A stretch of 12,223 nt of DNA, taken from the NCBI GenBank assembly GCA_964529685.1, contig CAZGZC010000005.1, forward strand, positions 1-12,223, written 5' to 3'. Below are positions 1-6,820 of the stretch, one piece after another (positions within the stretch are counted from its first letter, which is position 1; each line of letters opens with the position of its first letter). The stretch comes from JALQUO01 sp964529685. GTDB lineage: Bacteria > Pseudomonadota > Alphaproteobacteria > Rickettsiales > Midichloriaceae. The notes beneath the pieces are model-generated. The model saw only the letters and a list, made by a program, of their open reading frames with translations, was not told where the DNA came from and searched no databases. A program made the position numbers and the translations under genes.

Positions 1-548
1 TCTTTTGATATCTCTGTAATCTTAGGATTACCTGCCATTGCTACAAATACCTGTTCCTTATTGTAATCTGTGAACTCTTTAGTTGCTTCAACGATCTCTT
101 TTGATATCTTTTCAGTAATATTAGGATTACCTGCCATTGCTACAAATACCCGTAAGTCTTTAGCTGCTTCAAGGATCTCTTTTGATATCTCTGTAATCTT
201 AGGATTACCTGCCATTGCTACAAATACCTGTTGCTCCTTGTAATCTGTGAACTCTTTAGCTGCTTCAAAGATCTCTTTTGATATCTTGTCAGTAATATTA
301 GGATTACCTGCCATTGCTACAAATACCCTTTGCTTATACTTTTCTTCACATTGTAAGTCTTTAACTCCTTCAACGATCTTTTCTAATATCTCTGCAGGAG
401 TATTTTTATGACCTGCCATTGCTTCAAATACATCTATCTTATAGTCTGTATAGAGCTTTTTAGCTTCTTCAAAGATCTCTAATATCTCGTTAGGACTAAC
501 ATCAATTTCTTTTATTAATCTCTTTGTAGCATTTTCAATATCTTTCAT
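1..548 (-). CDS. LRV-like alpha-helical repeat protein, copy A (3' end beyond window)
   Basis: I translated this frame by hand. ATG at 546-548 opens a frame that stays open to the window edge, giving 182 codons. After about 38 N-terminal residues the protein is a chain of repeats, each starting VF(V/E)AMAG(N/H)(P/K), then an I/NT-x-EI segment, then a Lys/Glu-rich helix. VF pairs fall at residues 40, 75, 108, 134 and 167, so units are 35, 33, 26 and 33 residues. The HP/NP-x-(T/I)-EIL signature resembles leucine-rich repeat variant (LRV) solenoids, although classic LRV units are nearer 24 residues. There is no signal peptide or membrane segment, so it is probably cytosolic or a secreted binding scaffold; the function is unknown. 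It lies 124 bases behind ftsI on the same strand and has its own promoter-like leader. A paralogue begins at 11604. The open frame and repeat structure make the coding call safe; the LRV assignment is from pattern memory. Confidence 0.88.
   Translation of the reverse strand, partial: MKDIENATKRLIKEIDVSPNEILEIFEEAKKLYTDYKIDVFEAMAGHKNTPAEILEKIVEGVKDLQCEEKYKQRVFVAMAGNPNITDKISKEIFEAAKEFTDYKEQQVFVAMAGNPKITEISKEILEAAKDLRVFVAMAGNPNITEKISKEIVEATKEFTDYNKEQVFVAMAGNPKITEISK
24..327 (-). repeat. Tandem repeats inside copy A with a 177-bp higher-order period
   Basis: An exact 28-bp core (plus strand, beginning AGGATTACC) occurs at 24-51, 123-150, 201-228 and 300-327. Spacings are 99, 78 and 99 bp, so a two-unit block of 177 bp is itself duplicated: 24-123 matches 201-300 with only a few differences. 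All spacings are multiples of three, so copy-number change would keep the frame. This points to recent duplication by slippage or recombination within a coding sequence. Confidence 0.93.
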
Positions 549-558
549 GTTTTATACT

Positions 559-638
559 TTATTAGTCTATTATTACTTATATAATATCAATATTATTAAA
601 TTATACAAAATAAATATTAAAGATTTATTACAAAATTA
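559..638 (-). repeat. Leader modules shared with repeat gene B (inverted copy)
   Basis: Read on minus, this leader shares exact blocks with the plus-strand leader of the gene at 11604. Block 1 (29 bp) is 610-638 here and 11528-11556 there. Block 2 (20 bp) is 568-587 and 11555-11574. Block 3 (14 bp) is 585-598 and 11567-11580. GACTAATAA is 559-567 and 11590-11598. Order on the coding strand is 1-3-2 here and 1-2-3 there, which a small tandem array that lost or gained a unit would explain. Confidence 0.9.
581..608 (-). promoter_or_regulatory. Candidate sigma-70 promoter of repeat-protein gene A
   Basis: On the minus strand TTGTAT (603-608) is followed by a 16-bp spacer and TATTAT (581-586), about 33 bases upstream of the ATG. 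The paralogue at the other end of the window has TTGTAA-N17-TATTAT in the matching leader. That conservation supports the call, but the region is so A/T-rich that chance hexamers are common. Confidence 0.4.
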
Positions 639-672
639 TATTTTTAATGATTGTGATCGTAGTTTTCTATTA

Positions 673-2301
673 TCAGTTTAAAAAACTACCTGCTGAACGT
701 AAAATCTCAGCAGCAAGTGGTGCTGCAACCCAACCACCAGTTGTGAAACCAACATTTAATTTATTTGGCTTTGGCTCATCTACTGCAACATATATAATGT
801 ATTTGGGGTTATCTATTGGCAAAGCACCTAAAAAAGAGACTAAATTACAATTCTTCTTCACATATATGCCATTTTTAATCTTTTCTGCTGTACCAGTCTT
901 TCCACCAATATCATATCCTGGCACTTTAGCTTTCTTTGCATACCCTTCTTCAACTACGCGTCGCATTATTTTTCTCATTACCTGAGAAGTACTTTCTTTA
1001 AACACCCTTACCCCTTCTGGTTGTTTGGTTTGTTTTAAGATTGTTGGCTTATACAGTATCCCACCATTAGTTACAGCAGCTATTGCTTGAACTGTATGAA
1101 GAGCAGTAACTGCAATTCCATATCCATAGCTAATTGTCACCAAATAGACATCGTTCCATTGTTTTTTATTAACATGGATTGGTTTACTTTTCTCACTAAT
1201 TTCAATATCAATTGGAGATAGCATGCCTAAGTTTCTTAGATACTCTTGCTGCTTCTCTACTCCTATTTTTATTCCTATTTGACCAACTCCTTTATTCGAT
1301 GAAAAGATTAGTACTTCTGGCAATGTTAGATTGGTTTTGTGAAATCTATAGTCATTTATTAAATACTTACCTAGCTTTAAAGGTTGAGAAACATTGAATG
1401 AATCTGAAAGCTTCACAACGCCTGTATCTAAGCCAATGGCTAGTGTAAGAATTTTGAAAGTTGATCCCATTTCATATAGTCCTAGGCTTGCTCTATTAAA
1501 CATAGCTTCTGAATTGCTTTTTGGAGCATTAGGATTAAAATCTGGTAAGCTTACAAGGCTCACAACTTCACCACTATTAGCATCCATAATTACTACCATA
1601 CCACCTAAGGCCTGGTGATTAGTAATAGATCGATTTAAAGTATTTCTAACTGCAGATTGGATCCTAATATCCATTGAAAGGTATATATCTTCTCCGTCAC
1701 AAAGTTTATCATCAAACCGCTTCTCAATTCCTGAGATACCATGCTGATCTATATCGACAAAGCCAACAACATGAGAGCAATTGTTCTCATGAGGATAGAA
1801 TCTTTTAGTATCATTTATTAAATAAACTCCTGGTAAACCTAAAAATTTAAGTTTAGCTGAAACACTAGGTGTTAAGTGTCTTTGTATCCAAACAAACTTT
1901 CTACCAGAAGCTACATTCTTTTTTATTTTTAATAAATTCTTTTCTATAGCGTCATCGCTAAATAAAATCTCACAAATTTTCTTCAGTGTCTTATCAGTAT
2001 CTATAATTTCTTCCGGCTTTATATAGATGGATTTTGTTGGAAGATTGACAGCAAGAATATGTCCATTCTTATCAAAAATCCTGCCGCGTGTTTGAGATTT
2101 ATACACAATCATCTCTGGTGTTAGCTTTGGATTAATACATAAATCAACAATTTTAAAAATCAGACAAAAATATAGAAATATCATGAATGATAAAACAATC
2201 TTCGTCTTTAAAAGTATCTGAGGTTTAATTAAGTTTTTTTGAAGCGTATCATACTTAATATAATTTAAGATTATATTAATTCTCTCACGCTTTCTCAACA
2301 C
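673..2301 (-). CDS. ftsI: Class B penicillin-binding protein, septal transpeptidase FtsI (PBP3)
   Basis: This is a DD-transpeptidase that cross-links peptidoglycan at the division septum, anchored in the inner membrane with its active domain in the periplasm. At 542 residues it has the normal length. A basic N-terminus precedes one membrane segment (about residues 33-50). The class B motif RGRIFDKNG lies at 72-80. All three catalytic motifs are present: STFK with nucleophile Ser280, SSN at 334-336 and KTG at 468-470. The start is GTG at 2301, with TTG at 2298 equally possible; the next ATG (codon 40) would cut into the membrane anchor. The first codons overlap the end of the upstream transporter gene by 17 bases, implying co-transcription. 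No Shine-Dalgarno motif is visible. An intact enzyme implies at least minimal peptidoglycan synthesis. FtsI is preferred over PBP2 (MrdA) from overall architecture. Confidence 0.92.
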   Translation of the reverse strand: MLRKRERINIILNYIKYDTLQKNLIKPQILLKTKIVLSFMIFLYFCLIFKIVDLCINPKLTPEMIVYKSQTRGRIFDKNGHILAVNLPTKSIYIKPEEIIDTDKTLKKICEILFSDDAIEKNLLKIKKNVASGRKFVWIQRHLTPSVSAKLKFLGLPGVYLINDTKRFYPHENNCSHVVGFVDIDQHGISGIEKRFDDKLCDGEDIYLSMDIRIQSAVRNTLNRSITNHQALGGMVVIMDANSGEVVSLVSLPDFNPNAPKSNSEAMFNRASLGLYEMGSTFKILTLAIGLDTGVVKLSDSFNVSQPLKLGKYLINDYRFHKTNLTLPEVLIFSSNKGVGQIGIKIGVEKQQEYLRNLGMLSPIDIEISEKSKPIHVNKKQWNDVYLVTISYGYGIAVTALHTVQAIAAVTNGGILYKPTILKQTKQPEGVRVFKESTSQVMRKIMRRVVEEGYAKKAKVPGYDIGGKTGTAEKIKNGIYVKKNCNLVSFLGALPIDNPKYIIYVAVDEPKPNKLNVGFTTGGWVAAPLAAEILRSAGSFLN

Positions 2302-3154
2302 TATTTTGAGTTTTTACCCTCTTGTCAATAAGAACAGAAGCAATAATGATCATTATACCACCTATTATCATATTGATAGAGATATTTTCTCTGAAAAATA
2401 ACGCACCAACAAGCATTGATATCAGTAACTCTAAATATCTAAAGGGCGCTAAGAATGAAGCATTTGCTAATGAAAAAGCCTTAAGTATGCAAAATAAAAT
2501 TAAATTAGCTCCAATTCCCAGAATAAAAAATAAACCAAGGCTATTTGAGTCAATCCCTAAGAACTCTGTGCCAGGTATTAGAGATGAAAAGATTGCACTG
2601 AATAAATTGGAATAAAAAATCATTACGAGAGTCTTTTCTCCTTTATTCAACAGCATTTTATTAAGTATATCAAGCGTTGCAAAAAGGATACTAGCAATGA
2701 TGAAAATCCATGAAAAAAGGGGCAATGCTATGTTCTTTGGCGATAAGGTCAAGATACTTCCAGAGAAACCAATGATTGTCGCTATCATTGTTTTTAAACC
2801 AACTTTTTCTTTTAAAAAAACTCTAGAAAGTATCAAAGTAAACATTGGTATTGTAAAGCTTGTTAATGTTACAGTTGATATTGGTACAAATCGCATGCCG
2901 TAGCACCAAAATGATATTGCTACTGCTAAAATTCCGCCGCGTATTATATGGATGAATATTTTATCTGTCTTTAAAACAGAGATTTTATAATAAAAAATAG
3001 ATGGCAGTAGAATAATAGTACTAGATAAAAATCGCCAAAATGATATTGTTGATGGTGATATGGTATTCCCAAGAACTTTTGTTATTGTATCATTTGTAAT
3101 GCTTATGAATAAACTTAGGATAAACCATAGAGCTGACTTTGAACTATTATTCAT
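2285..3154 (-). CDS. DMT-superfamily (EamA) transporter
   Basis: This is a 289-residue, very hydrophobic protein of about ten membrane helices, arranged as two EamA repeats (roughly residues 8-138 and 148-282). Each half ends in a similar segment: FLKEKVGLKTMIATIIG in the first, FFRENISINMIIGGIM in the second. This internal duplication and length are typical of drug/metabolite transporters. Substrate cannot be read from sequence. Rickettsiales encode several such proteins, and one in Rickettsia prowazekii is an S-adenosylmethionine importer, so metabolite import from the host is plausible inference. The ATG at 3154 lies 11 bases behind the carD stop, and the 3' end overlaps ftsI by 17 bases, suggesting a carD-transporter-ftsI transcript. 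The C-terminal tail (KRVKTQNSVEKA) is basic and probably cytoplasmic. Confidence 0.88.
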   Translation of the reverse strand: MNNSSKSALWFILSLFISITNDTITKVLGNTISPSTISFWRFLSSTIILLPSIFYYKISVLKTDKIFIHIIRGGILAVAISFWCYGMRFVPISTVTLTSFTIPMFTLILSRVFLKEKVGLKTMIATIIGFSGSILTLSPKNIALPLFSWIFIIASILFATLDILNKMLLNKGEKTLVMIFYSNLFSAIFSSLIPGTEFLGIDSNSLGLFFILGIGANLILFCILKAFSLANASFLAPFRYLELLISMLVGALFFRENISINMIIGGIMIIIASVLIDKRVKTQNSVEKA

Positions 3155-3165
3155 TTATCAGAAAA

Positions 3166-3669
3166 TTATACTCTATAATTTAATATACTTATAATTTTCT
3201 TCTCAGCAGTTTGTTCATCAACTCCTGTAGCTAATGCATATTCAACAGCTAATCTACAAATTGCTTCCTTATAAAGCATTTTCTCACTGTATGATGAACC
3301 TTCATAACAATCACGTGCAACAGCGGCAATTAGAGTTGGCTTACCAGAATTGATCTTTGTATTATAATCCTGAGCTATTTTCGGCCAATTACCCTTTTTT
3401 ATTTTAGATTTTTGCTTCAGTATTGCAAGAGCTTCTTCAAGTTCATTTTGAGAGCTCAAATGACGTAAACCAGTCTTTGATGCACGTCCCTTAGGTACCC
3501 TAATAACAACGTTGTTTTTTATTGTAGAAACAACAAAAAAACTCATTTTATTTCCTGCAATTTCTTCTTCTTCTTCAGATTGAATTGTTCCTACTCCATG
3601 TGTTGGATACACAACCATATCACCCACTTTAAATGTACTTATCTTAGAATTTAGTTGAGATGTTGCCAT
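3166..3669 (-). CDS. carD: CarD-family RNA polymerase-binding transcriptional regulator
   Basis: CarD proteins bind the beta subunit of RNA polymerase and the upstream edge of the transcription bubble, stabilising open complexes, notably at stable-RNA promoters. The 167-residue protein has the N-terminal CarD/TRCF interaction domain (about 12-70), with VGDMVVYPTHGVGTI at 15-29 and RVPKGRASKTGLRHLS near 57-72. A helical DNA-binding domain follows (about 75-165). Trp95, in NWPKIAQDYNTKINSG, sits where the family has its bubble-wedging tryptophan. An acidic EEEEE run at 32-36 lies in a loop. The ATG at 3669 is chosen because translation from it gives the usual family start; no Shine-Dalgarno motif precedes it. 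It heads the tight carD-transporter-ftsI cluster, and overlapping dyads lie 41-59 bases upstream. Family assignment is firm; regulatory targets here are unknown. Confidence 0.95.
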   Translation of the reverse strand: MATSQLNSKISTFKVGDMVVYPTHGVGTIQSEEEEEIAGNKMSFFVVSTIKNNVVIRVPKGRASKTGLRHLSSQNELEEALAILKQKSKIKKGNWPKIAQDYNTKINSGKPTLIAAVARDCYEGSSYSEKMLYKEAICRLAVEYALATGVDEQTAEKKIISILNYRV

Positions 3670-3709
3670 GTTTAGTATGTAAAAAGTTACTTTAAGACAT
3701 TTTTAGCTT

Positions 3710-3728
3710 AGGTATACTACCTGTAGTA
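3710..3728. promoter_or_regulatory. Overlapping inverted repeats upstream of carD
   Basis: Two overlapping dyads occupy this spot: AGGTA-TAC-TACCT (3710-3722) and TACTAC-CT-GTAGTA (3715-3728). They lie about 41-59 bases before the carD ATG. They could be an operator or alternative RNA hairpins in the carD leader. No protein can be assigned and short dyads arise by chance, so this is a candidate only. Confidence 0.25.
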
Positions 3729-3772
3729 GAAATACACATAAACATAAATACGAGCGTCATTGTAACATGCTT

Positions 3773-3931
3773 TTACTGATTAGTAAAGTGACTATTAGAT
3801 TTTTCTATCTTTATTCTTAACTCCTTATTTTCTTTCGTCTTTTTTCGTCTCAGAAGATTAGAACGTAATGCCTTATCTGAAGAATTACGGGAGGGTGTAG
3901 TTTTTTTGTTATTTGGGGCCTTAGAAGGCAT
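3773..3931 (-). CDS. Small basic conserved protein (52 aa), ALRxNLxRRK type
   Basis: I translated this frame by hand from ATG at 3929-3931 to TAA at 3773-3775. The 52-residue product is strongly basic: a Ser/Thr/Asn/Pro/Lys-rich N-terminus (MPSKAPNNKKTTPSRNSSDK), then ALRSNLLRRKKTKENKELRI. Many alphaproteobacteria have an unnamed small protein ending in a near-identical ALRENLxRRKxQxR segment, and I judge this to be that family from memory. The role is unknown; the charge would allow nucleic-acid or ribosome binding. It starts 6 bases after the stop of the secreted peptide gene and ends 103 bases before carD, so all may share a transcript. There is no signal peptide or Shine-Dalgarno motif. 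Its short length is the main reason for doubt. Confidence 0.7.
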   Translation of the reverse strand: MPSKAPNNKKTTPSRNSSDKALRSNLLRRKKTKENKELRIKIEKSNSHFTNQ

Positions 3932-3937
3932 AAAAAA

Positions 3938-4084
3938 CTACTTTTTCTTTTGATCCTCTATAGGTTTTTGATCAGGTTCAACTTCTTTAGCGTTGTTTTC
4001 AGTTCCTTTGTCTTCTTCAGCACAAACTGGTACAGAAGAAAGTGCAATTGCAACTGCTGCAGCAATAGTTAACAATTTTTTCAT
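3938..4084 (-). CDS. Small secreted acidic peptide (48 aa) with signal sequence
   Basis: I translated this frame by hand from ATG at 4082-4084 to TAG at 3938-3940. The N-terminus is a textbook Sec signal: Lys2-Lys3, a hydrophobic core (LLTIAAAVAIALSSVPV) and a V-C-A cleavage site near residue 22. The mature part is only about 26 residues, mostly Glu, Asp, Lys, Asn and Gln, so it is a tiny hydrophilic periplasmic or exported peptide. Cys21 is not in a good lipobox, so lipoprotein processing is unlikely. Function is unknown. The basic 52-residue gene follows after 6 bases. A TATAAT -10 box and a leader hairpin lie upstream. The clear signal sequence argues for a real gene despite its size. Confidence 0.65.
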   Translation of the reverse strand: MKKLLTIAAAVAIALSSVPVCAEEDKGTENNAKEVEPDQKPIEDQKKK

Positions 4085-4120
4085 TTTACAAATTTAATTA
4101 TTTAATTAATTTAAGTTAAA

Positions 4121-4139
4121 AAGGATTCTTAAAATCCTT
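4121..4139 (-). promoter_or_regulatory. Leader hairpin before the secreted peptide gene
   Basis: AAGGATT (4121-4127) and AATCCTT (4133-4139) form a perfect 7-bp stem with a 5-base loop. On the minus strand the stem runs into TTT, giving five consecutive T. It lies about 37 bases before the ATG at 4084 and downstream of the TATAAT box. It could be an attenuator-like or stabilising leader structure; function is inferred. Confidence 0.35.
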
Positions 4140-4175
4140 GGGTTATATTATGTTTTTGCTTTACACATAGTTAAC

Positions 4176-4181
4176 ATTATA
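4176..4181 (-). promoter_or_regulatory. Perfect -10 box (TATAAT) upstream of the small secreted peptide gene
   Basis: The minus strand reads TATAAT here, giving a predicted leader of about 85 bases. The best -35 candidates at 17-18 bp spacing (TTCTAA or TTTCTA) match the consensus at only three positions, so only the -10 box is convincing. Confidence 0.35.
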
Positions 4182-4349
4182 AACTCTACATCATAAAATT
4201 AGAAATACAATTTCCTTGAGAAAAATTTTCAGTAAAATTTATTTATAATGTGTGATTTTCGCTACATAATTTTTAGTCCTATCAAGAGCTATTTTTAGCT
4301 ATATATTTTTTTATAATGTTCATAAACAATCTCAACAGATAATGCATGC

Positions 4350-4409
4350 AGGAGGAACAGGTACAGCAGACTTGAAAAACATGAAGATCAAATTCTTGCT
4401 AATCAATAG
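4350..4409 (+). pseudogene. Possible transposase-like remnant
   Basis: One plus frame reads RRNRYSRLEKHEDQILANQ and then hits a stop. This loosely resembles the linker after the helix-turn-helix in IS630-type transposases (xxRLxxHxDxIL). No start, no catalytic DDE region and no terminal inverted repeats are visible, so this is a speculative decay product. Confidence 0.12.
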
Positions 4410-4592
4410 CTAAAGATATCAATATGAGAACCATAATTCAAAATTACATCACTTTTATAATATAGTTTTAATCTTTATTGTATATAAAGTTATTTTGTTG
4501 AATATTTAAACTTGTAATAAATAATAATCTGAAAGATAATAAAAATACAGAGGTTTTATAACCTGAAAATGAAATAAATAAAATATAGTAAA

Positions 4593-4814
4593 ATGAAAAA
4601 AATAGATCATGAATTTGATTTTATAGCATTCCTTAAAGAGCTTAAAGGATTCCAAGAATTAGATAATCAGTTTGCACTGACAGAATTTAATTAGGTCATA
4701 AATTTCACACTATGGAGTAGGAATGGGAATAGGATCAAAAGATTTTATCAAGTACTGAGTGGCACAACAGGAACATCCAAAACGAGAGAAATCGATCTAG
4801 GGTTTAGCAATTAA
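4593..4814 (+). pseudogene. Short frame interrupted by one stop, possible gene remnant
   Basis: ATG at 4593 opens a 33-codon frame (beginning MKKIDHEFDFIAFLKELKGF) that ends at TAG 4692-4694. The same frame then continues for 39 sense codons to TAA at 4812-4814. Read through, it would be a 73-codon frame with one in-frame nonsense codon, which fits a recently broken small gene. I recognise no family and the length is within chance for this composition. Confidence 0.2.
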
Positions 4815-4840
4815 CAAATTGAAGTTGTTGGTTAATTGAG

Positions 4841-6748
4841 TTATTTCTTATTCTCCTTCGCGTCTTCAAAGTCAGCATCAACTACCTTTTCATCTTTTGG
4901 TTCTTCTTTTGAGTCAGCAAAATCACCTGCATTGTTTTCCTGAGCGCTTTGAGAATAGATATGTTGTCCTATCTTCATAGACTCCTGAGTCACAGCTTCA
5001 ACACCATTGTTAATAGCCTCAACATTATCATCTTGCATAGCAGCTCTAAGTTCAGCTATAGCTTTCTCTATTGAATCTTTCTCAGCTTGAGGGAGCTTGT
5101 CAGCATACTCTTTTAGGCTCTTTTCAGTTGAGTAGATTATACTATCGGCTTTGTTCTTAGCCTCAATTAATCCCCGGCGCTGCTCATCAGCTACAGCATT
5201 AGCCTCAGCATCACGCACCATTTTCTCAATTTCAGCATCGTTTAGGCCGCCAGATGATTGGATTGTAATACGCTGTTCTTTACCACTAGCTTTATCTTTC
5301 GCAGACACATGTAAGATACCATTAGCGTCTACGTCAAATGTCACTTCAATCTGAGGTAATCCACGAGGAGCAGGAGGAATGCCTTCCAAATTAAACTGTC
5401 CTAGGAGTTTATTATCTGCTGCCATTTTCCTCTCGCCTTGATAGACTTTTATGGTGACAGCTACCTGATTATCATCTGCAGTTGAGAAAGTCTGACTCTT
5501 CTTAGTAGGGATAGTTGTATTTCTTTCAATCAGAGGTGTAAATACTCCGCCAAGCGTCTCAATTCCAATTGATAGAGGTGTTACATCTAGTAGTACAACA
5601 TCAGTTACATCTCCACTTAACACAGCCCCCTGGATTGCAGCACCTATCGCTACAACCTCATCAGGGTTAACTCCTTTATGTGGCTCTTTACCGAAGAATT
5701 CCTTAACTTTTTCAACAACCTTAGGCATACGAGTCATACCACCTACTAGCACTACATCATGTATTTCATTAAGTGAGATGCCTGCATCTTTGAGAGCTAG
5801 CTCACAAGGCTTCATTGTACGAGCAATTAGGTCATCTACAAGGCTCTCAAGCTTAGCTCTAGTCATTTTAAGATTTAAATGTTTAGGACCAGATGCATCA
5901 GCTGTAATATATGGGAGGTTTATCTCAGTCTCCATAGCACTAGATAATTCAATTTTAGCTTTCTCAGCAGATTCTTTTAACCTCTGTAAAGCTAATTTAT
6001 CATTTTTAAGATCGATTCCATTGCTATTTTTAAATTCCTCACATAGATAGTCTAGGATCCTCAAGTCAAAGTCCTCACCGCCAAGGAAAGTATCACCATT
6101 AGTTGATTTAACTTCAAATACTCCGTCGCCTATCTCGAGGATAGATATATCAAATGTACCACCACCAAGGTCATATACAACTATTGTCTTGGTACCACTT
6201 TTATCTAGTCCGTAAGCAAGTGCAGCTGCGGTAGGCTCATTTATAATACGTAATACATCTAAACCAGCAATTCTACCAGCATCTTTTGTAGCTTGACGTT
6301 GCGAGTCATTAAAGTAAGCAGGAACAGTTATCACAGCCTGAGTAACTTTATGTCCGAGGAAGCTCTCAGCTGTCTCTTTCATTTTCTGGAGGATCATAGC
6401 ACTTATTTGGCTAGGAGCATACTTCTCACCTTTCACCTCAACCCAAGCATCTCCATTGGCCGCATTTGTTATTTTATATGGCACCTTTGATGCTAACTCT
6501 TTTGTCTTAGGATCATCATTCCTACGGCCAATTAATCTCTTAACTGCAAAGACAGTGTTGCTTGCATTTGTCACAGCCTGACGCTTAGCTGGTTCACCTA
6601 CAAGTCTTTCACCGTTGTCAGTGAAACCTACAATTGATGGAGTAGTTCTTCTACCCTCAACATTTTCAATGACACGTGTAGTTGTACCATCCATAATTGC
6701 AACACAAGAATTAGTAGTACCAAGGTCAATTCCAATGACTTTACTCAT
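4841..6748 (-). CDS. dnaK: Molecular chaperone DnaK (Hsp70)
   Basis: This is a cytosolic ATP-dependent chaperone that binds exposed hydrophobic segments, working with DnaJ and GrpE. It is full length at 635 residues. In the nucleotide-binding domain (1-382) the phosphate loop IGIDLGTTNSCVAIMDG is at 5-21, catalytic Lys70 is in AVKRLIGRR, DLGGGTFD is at 193-200 and VGGMTRMP at 335-342. The interdomain linker DVVLLDV is at 383-389. The substrate-binding beta domain (390-503) is followed by the helical lid. The tail ends in the usual acidic VVDADFEDA motif at 622-630. ATG at 6748 is fixed by the conserved N-terminus. No dnaJ or grpE is adjacent: downstream lies the 756-base gap, upstream an unrelated gene on the same strand. 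An alphaproteobacterial-type heat-shock promoter lies 45-72 bases before the start. Confidence 0.99.
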   Translation of the reverse strand: MSKVIGIDLGTTNSCVAIMDGTTTRVIENVEGRRTTPSIVGFTDNGERLVGEPAKRQAVTNASNTVFAVKRLIGRRNDDPKTKELASKVPYKITNAANGDAWVEVKGEKYAPSQISAMILQKMKETAESFLGHKVTQAVITVPAYFNDSQRQATKDAGRIAGLDVLRIINEPTAAALAYGLDKSGTKTIVVYDLGGGTFDISILEIGDGVFEVKSTNGDTFLGGEDFDLRILDYLCEEFKNSNGIDLKNDKLALQRLKESAEKAKIELSSAMETEINLPYITADASGPKHLNLKMTRAKLESLVDDLIARTMKPCELALKDAGISLNEIHDVVLVGGMTRMPKVVEKVKEFFGKEPHKGVNPDEVVAIGAAIQGAVLSGDVTDVVLLDVTPLSIGIETLGGVFTPLIERNTTIPTKKSQTFSTADDNQVAVTIKVYQGERKMAADNKLLGQFNLEGIPPAPRGLPQIEVTFDVDANGILHVSAKDKASGKEQRITIQSSGGLNDAEIEKMVRDAEANAVADEQRRGLIEAKNKADSIIYSTEKSLKEYADKLPQAEKDSIEKAIAELRAAMQDDNVEAINNGVEAVTQESMKIGQHIYSQSAQENNAGDFADSKEEPKDEKVVDADFEDAKENKK

Positions 6749-6792
6749 TTTTTATATTCTTTGATTATTATTTACTATTTTTACATATATAT

Positions 6793-6820
6793 ATATAGGA
6801 ACTGAATTTTAGAAAACAAG
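6793..6820 (-). promoter_or_regulatory. Candidate RpoH (sigma-32) heat-shock promoter of dnaK
   Basis: On the minus strand CTTG (6817-6820) is separated by exactly 17 bp from CCTATAT (6793-6799). This matches the alphaproteobacterial RpoH consensus CTTG-N17/18-CYTATNT as I remember it. Transcription would start near 6785, leaving a leader of about 37 bases before the dnaK ATG. Position, spacing and the downstream gene all agree. Confidence 0.7.

Larger units (their letters stand above)
4085..4840. other. 756-base stretch without a convincing gene
   Basis: This region separates dnaK from the small secreted peptide gene. It holds a candidate promoter (4176-4181) and hairpin (4121-4139) for the peptide gene, plus short broken plus-strand frames that may be gene remnants (about 4320-4814). 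I saw no tRNA, rRNA or long open frame. Downstream of dnaK a bulged A/T-rich hairpin (about 4810-4838) has no T-run, so it is not a clear terminator. An AGGAGG at about 4350 serves no frame at useful spacing. Confidence 0.6.

Noticed and set aside
1..350. CRISPR-like array from the regularly spaced 28-bp repeats
   Set aside because: The intervals are also repetitive, spacings are multiples of three, and the whole region is one open frame encoding protein repeats.
647..985. Plus-strand open frame of 112 codons
   Set aside because: It lies antisense to the conserved C-terminal part of ftsI and has no recognisable protein features.
2322..2903. Plus-strand open frames opposite the transporter
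   Set aside because: They are antisense to membrane-helix codons, with no start context or family resemblance.
4810..4838. Hairpin after dnaK as a rho-independent terminator
   Set aside because: The stem is bulged and A/T-rich, and no T-run follows on the minus strand.
4085..4840. tRNA or other structured RNA gene in the long gap
   Set aside because: I saw no cloverleaf arms, no CCA end and no GC-rich stems that stand out from the background.
5151..6490. Plus-strand open frames opposite dnaK (5151-5354, 5778-6050, 6293-6490)
   Set aside because: They are antisense to a highly conserved gene and reflect its codon bias.
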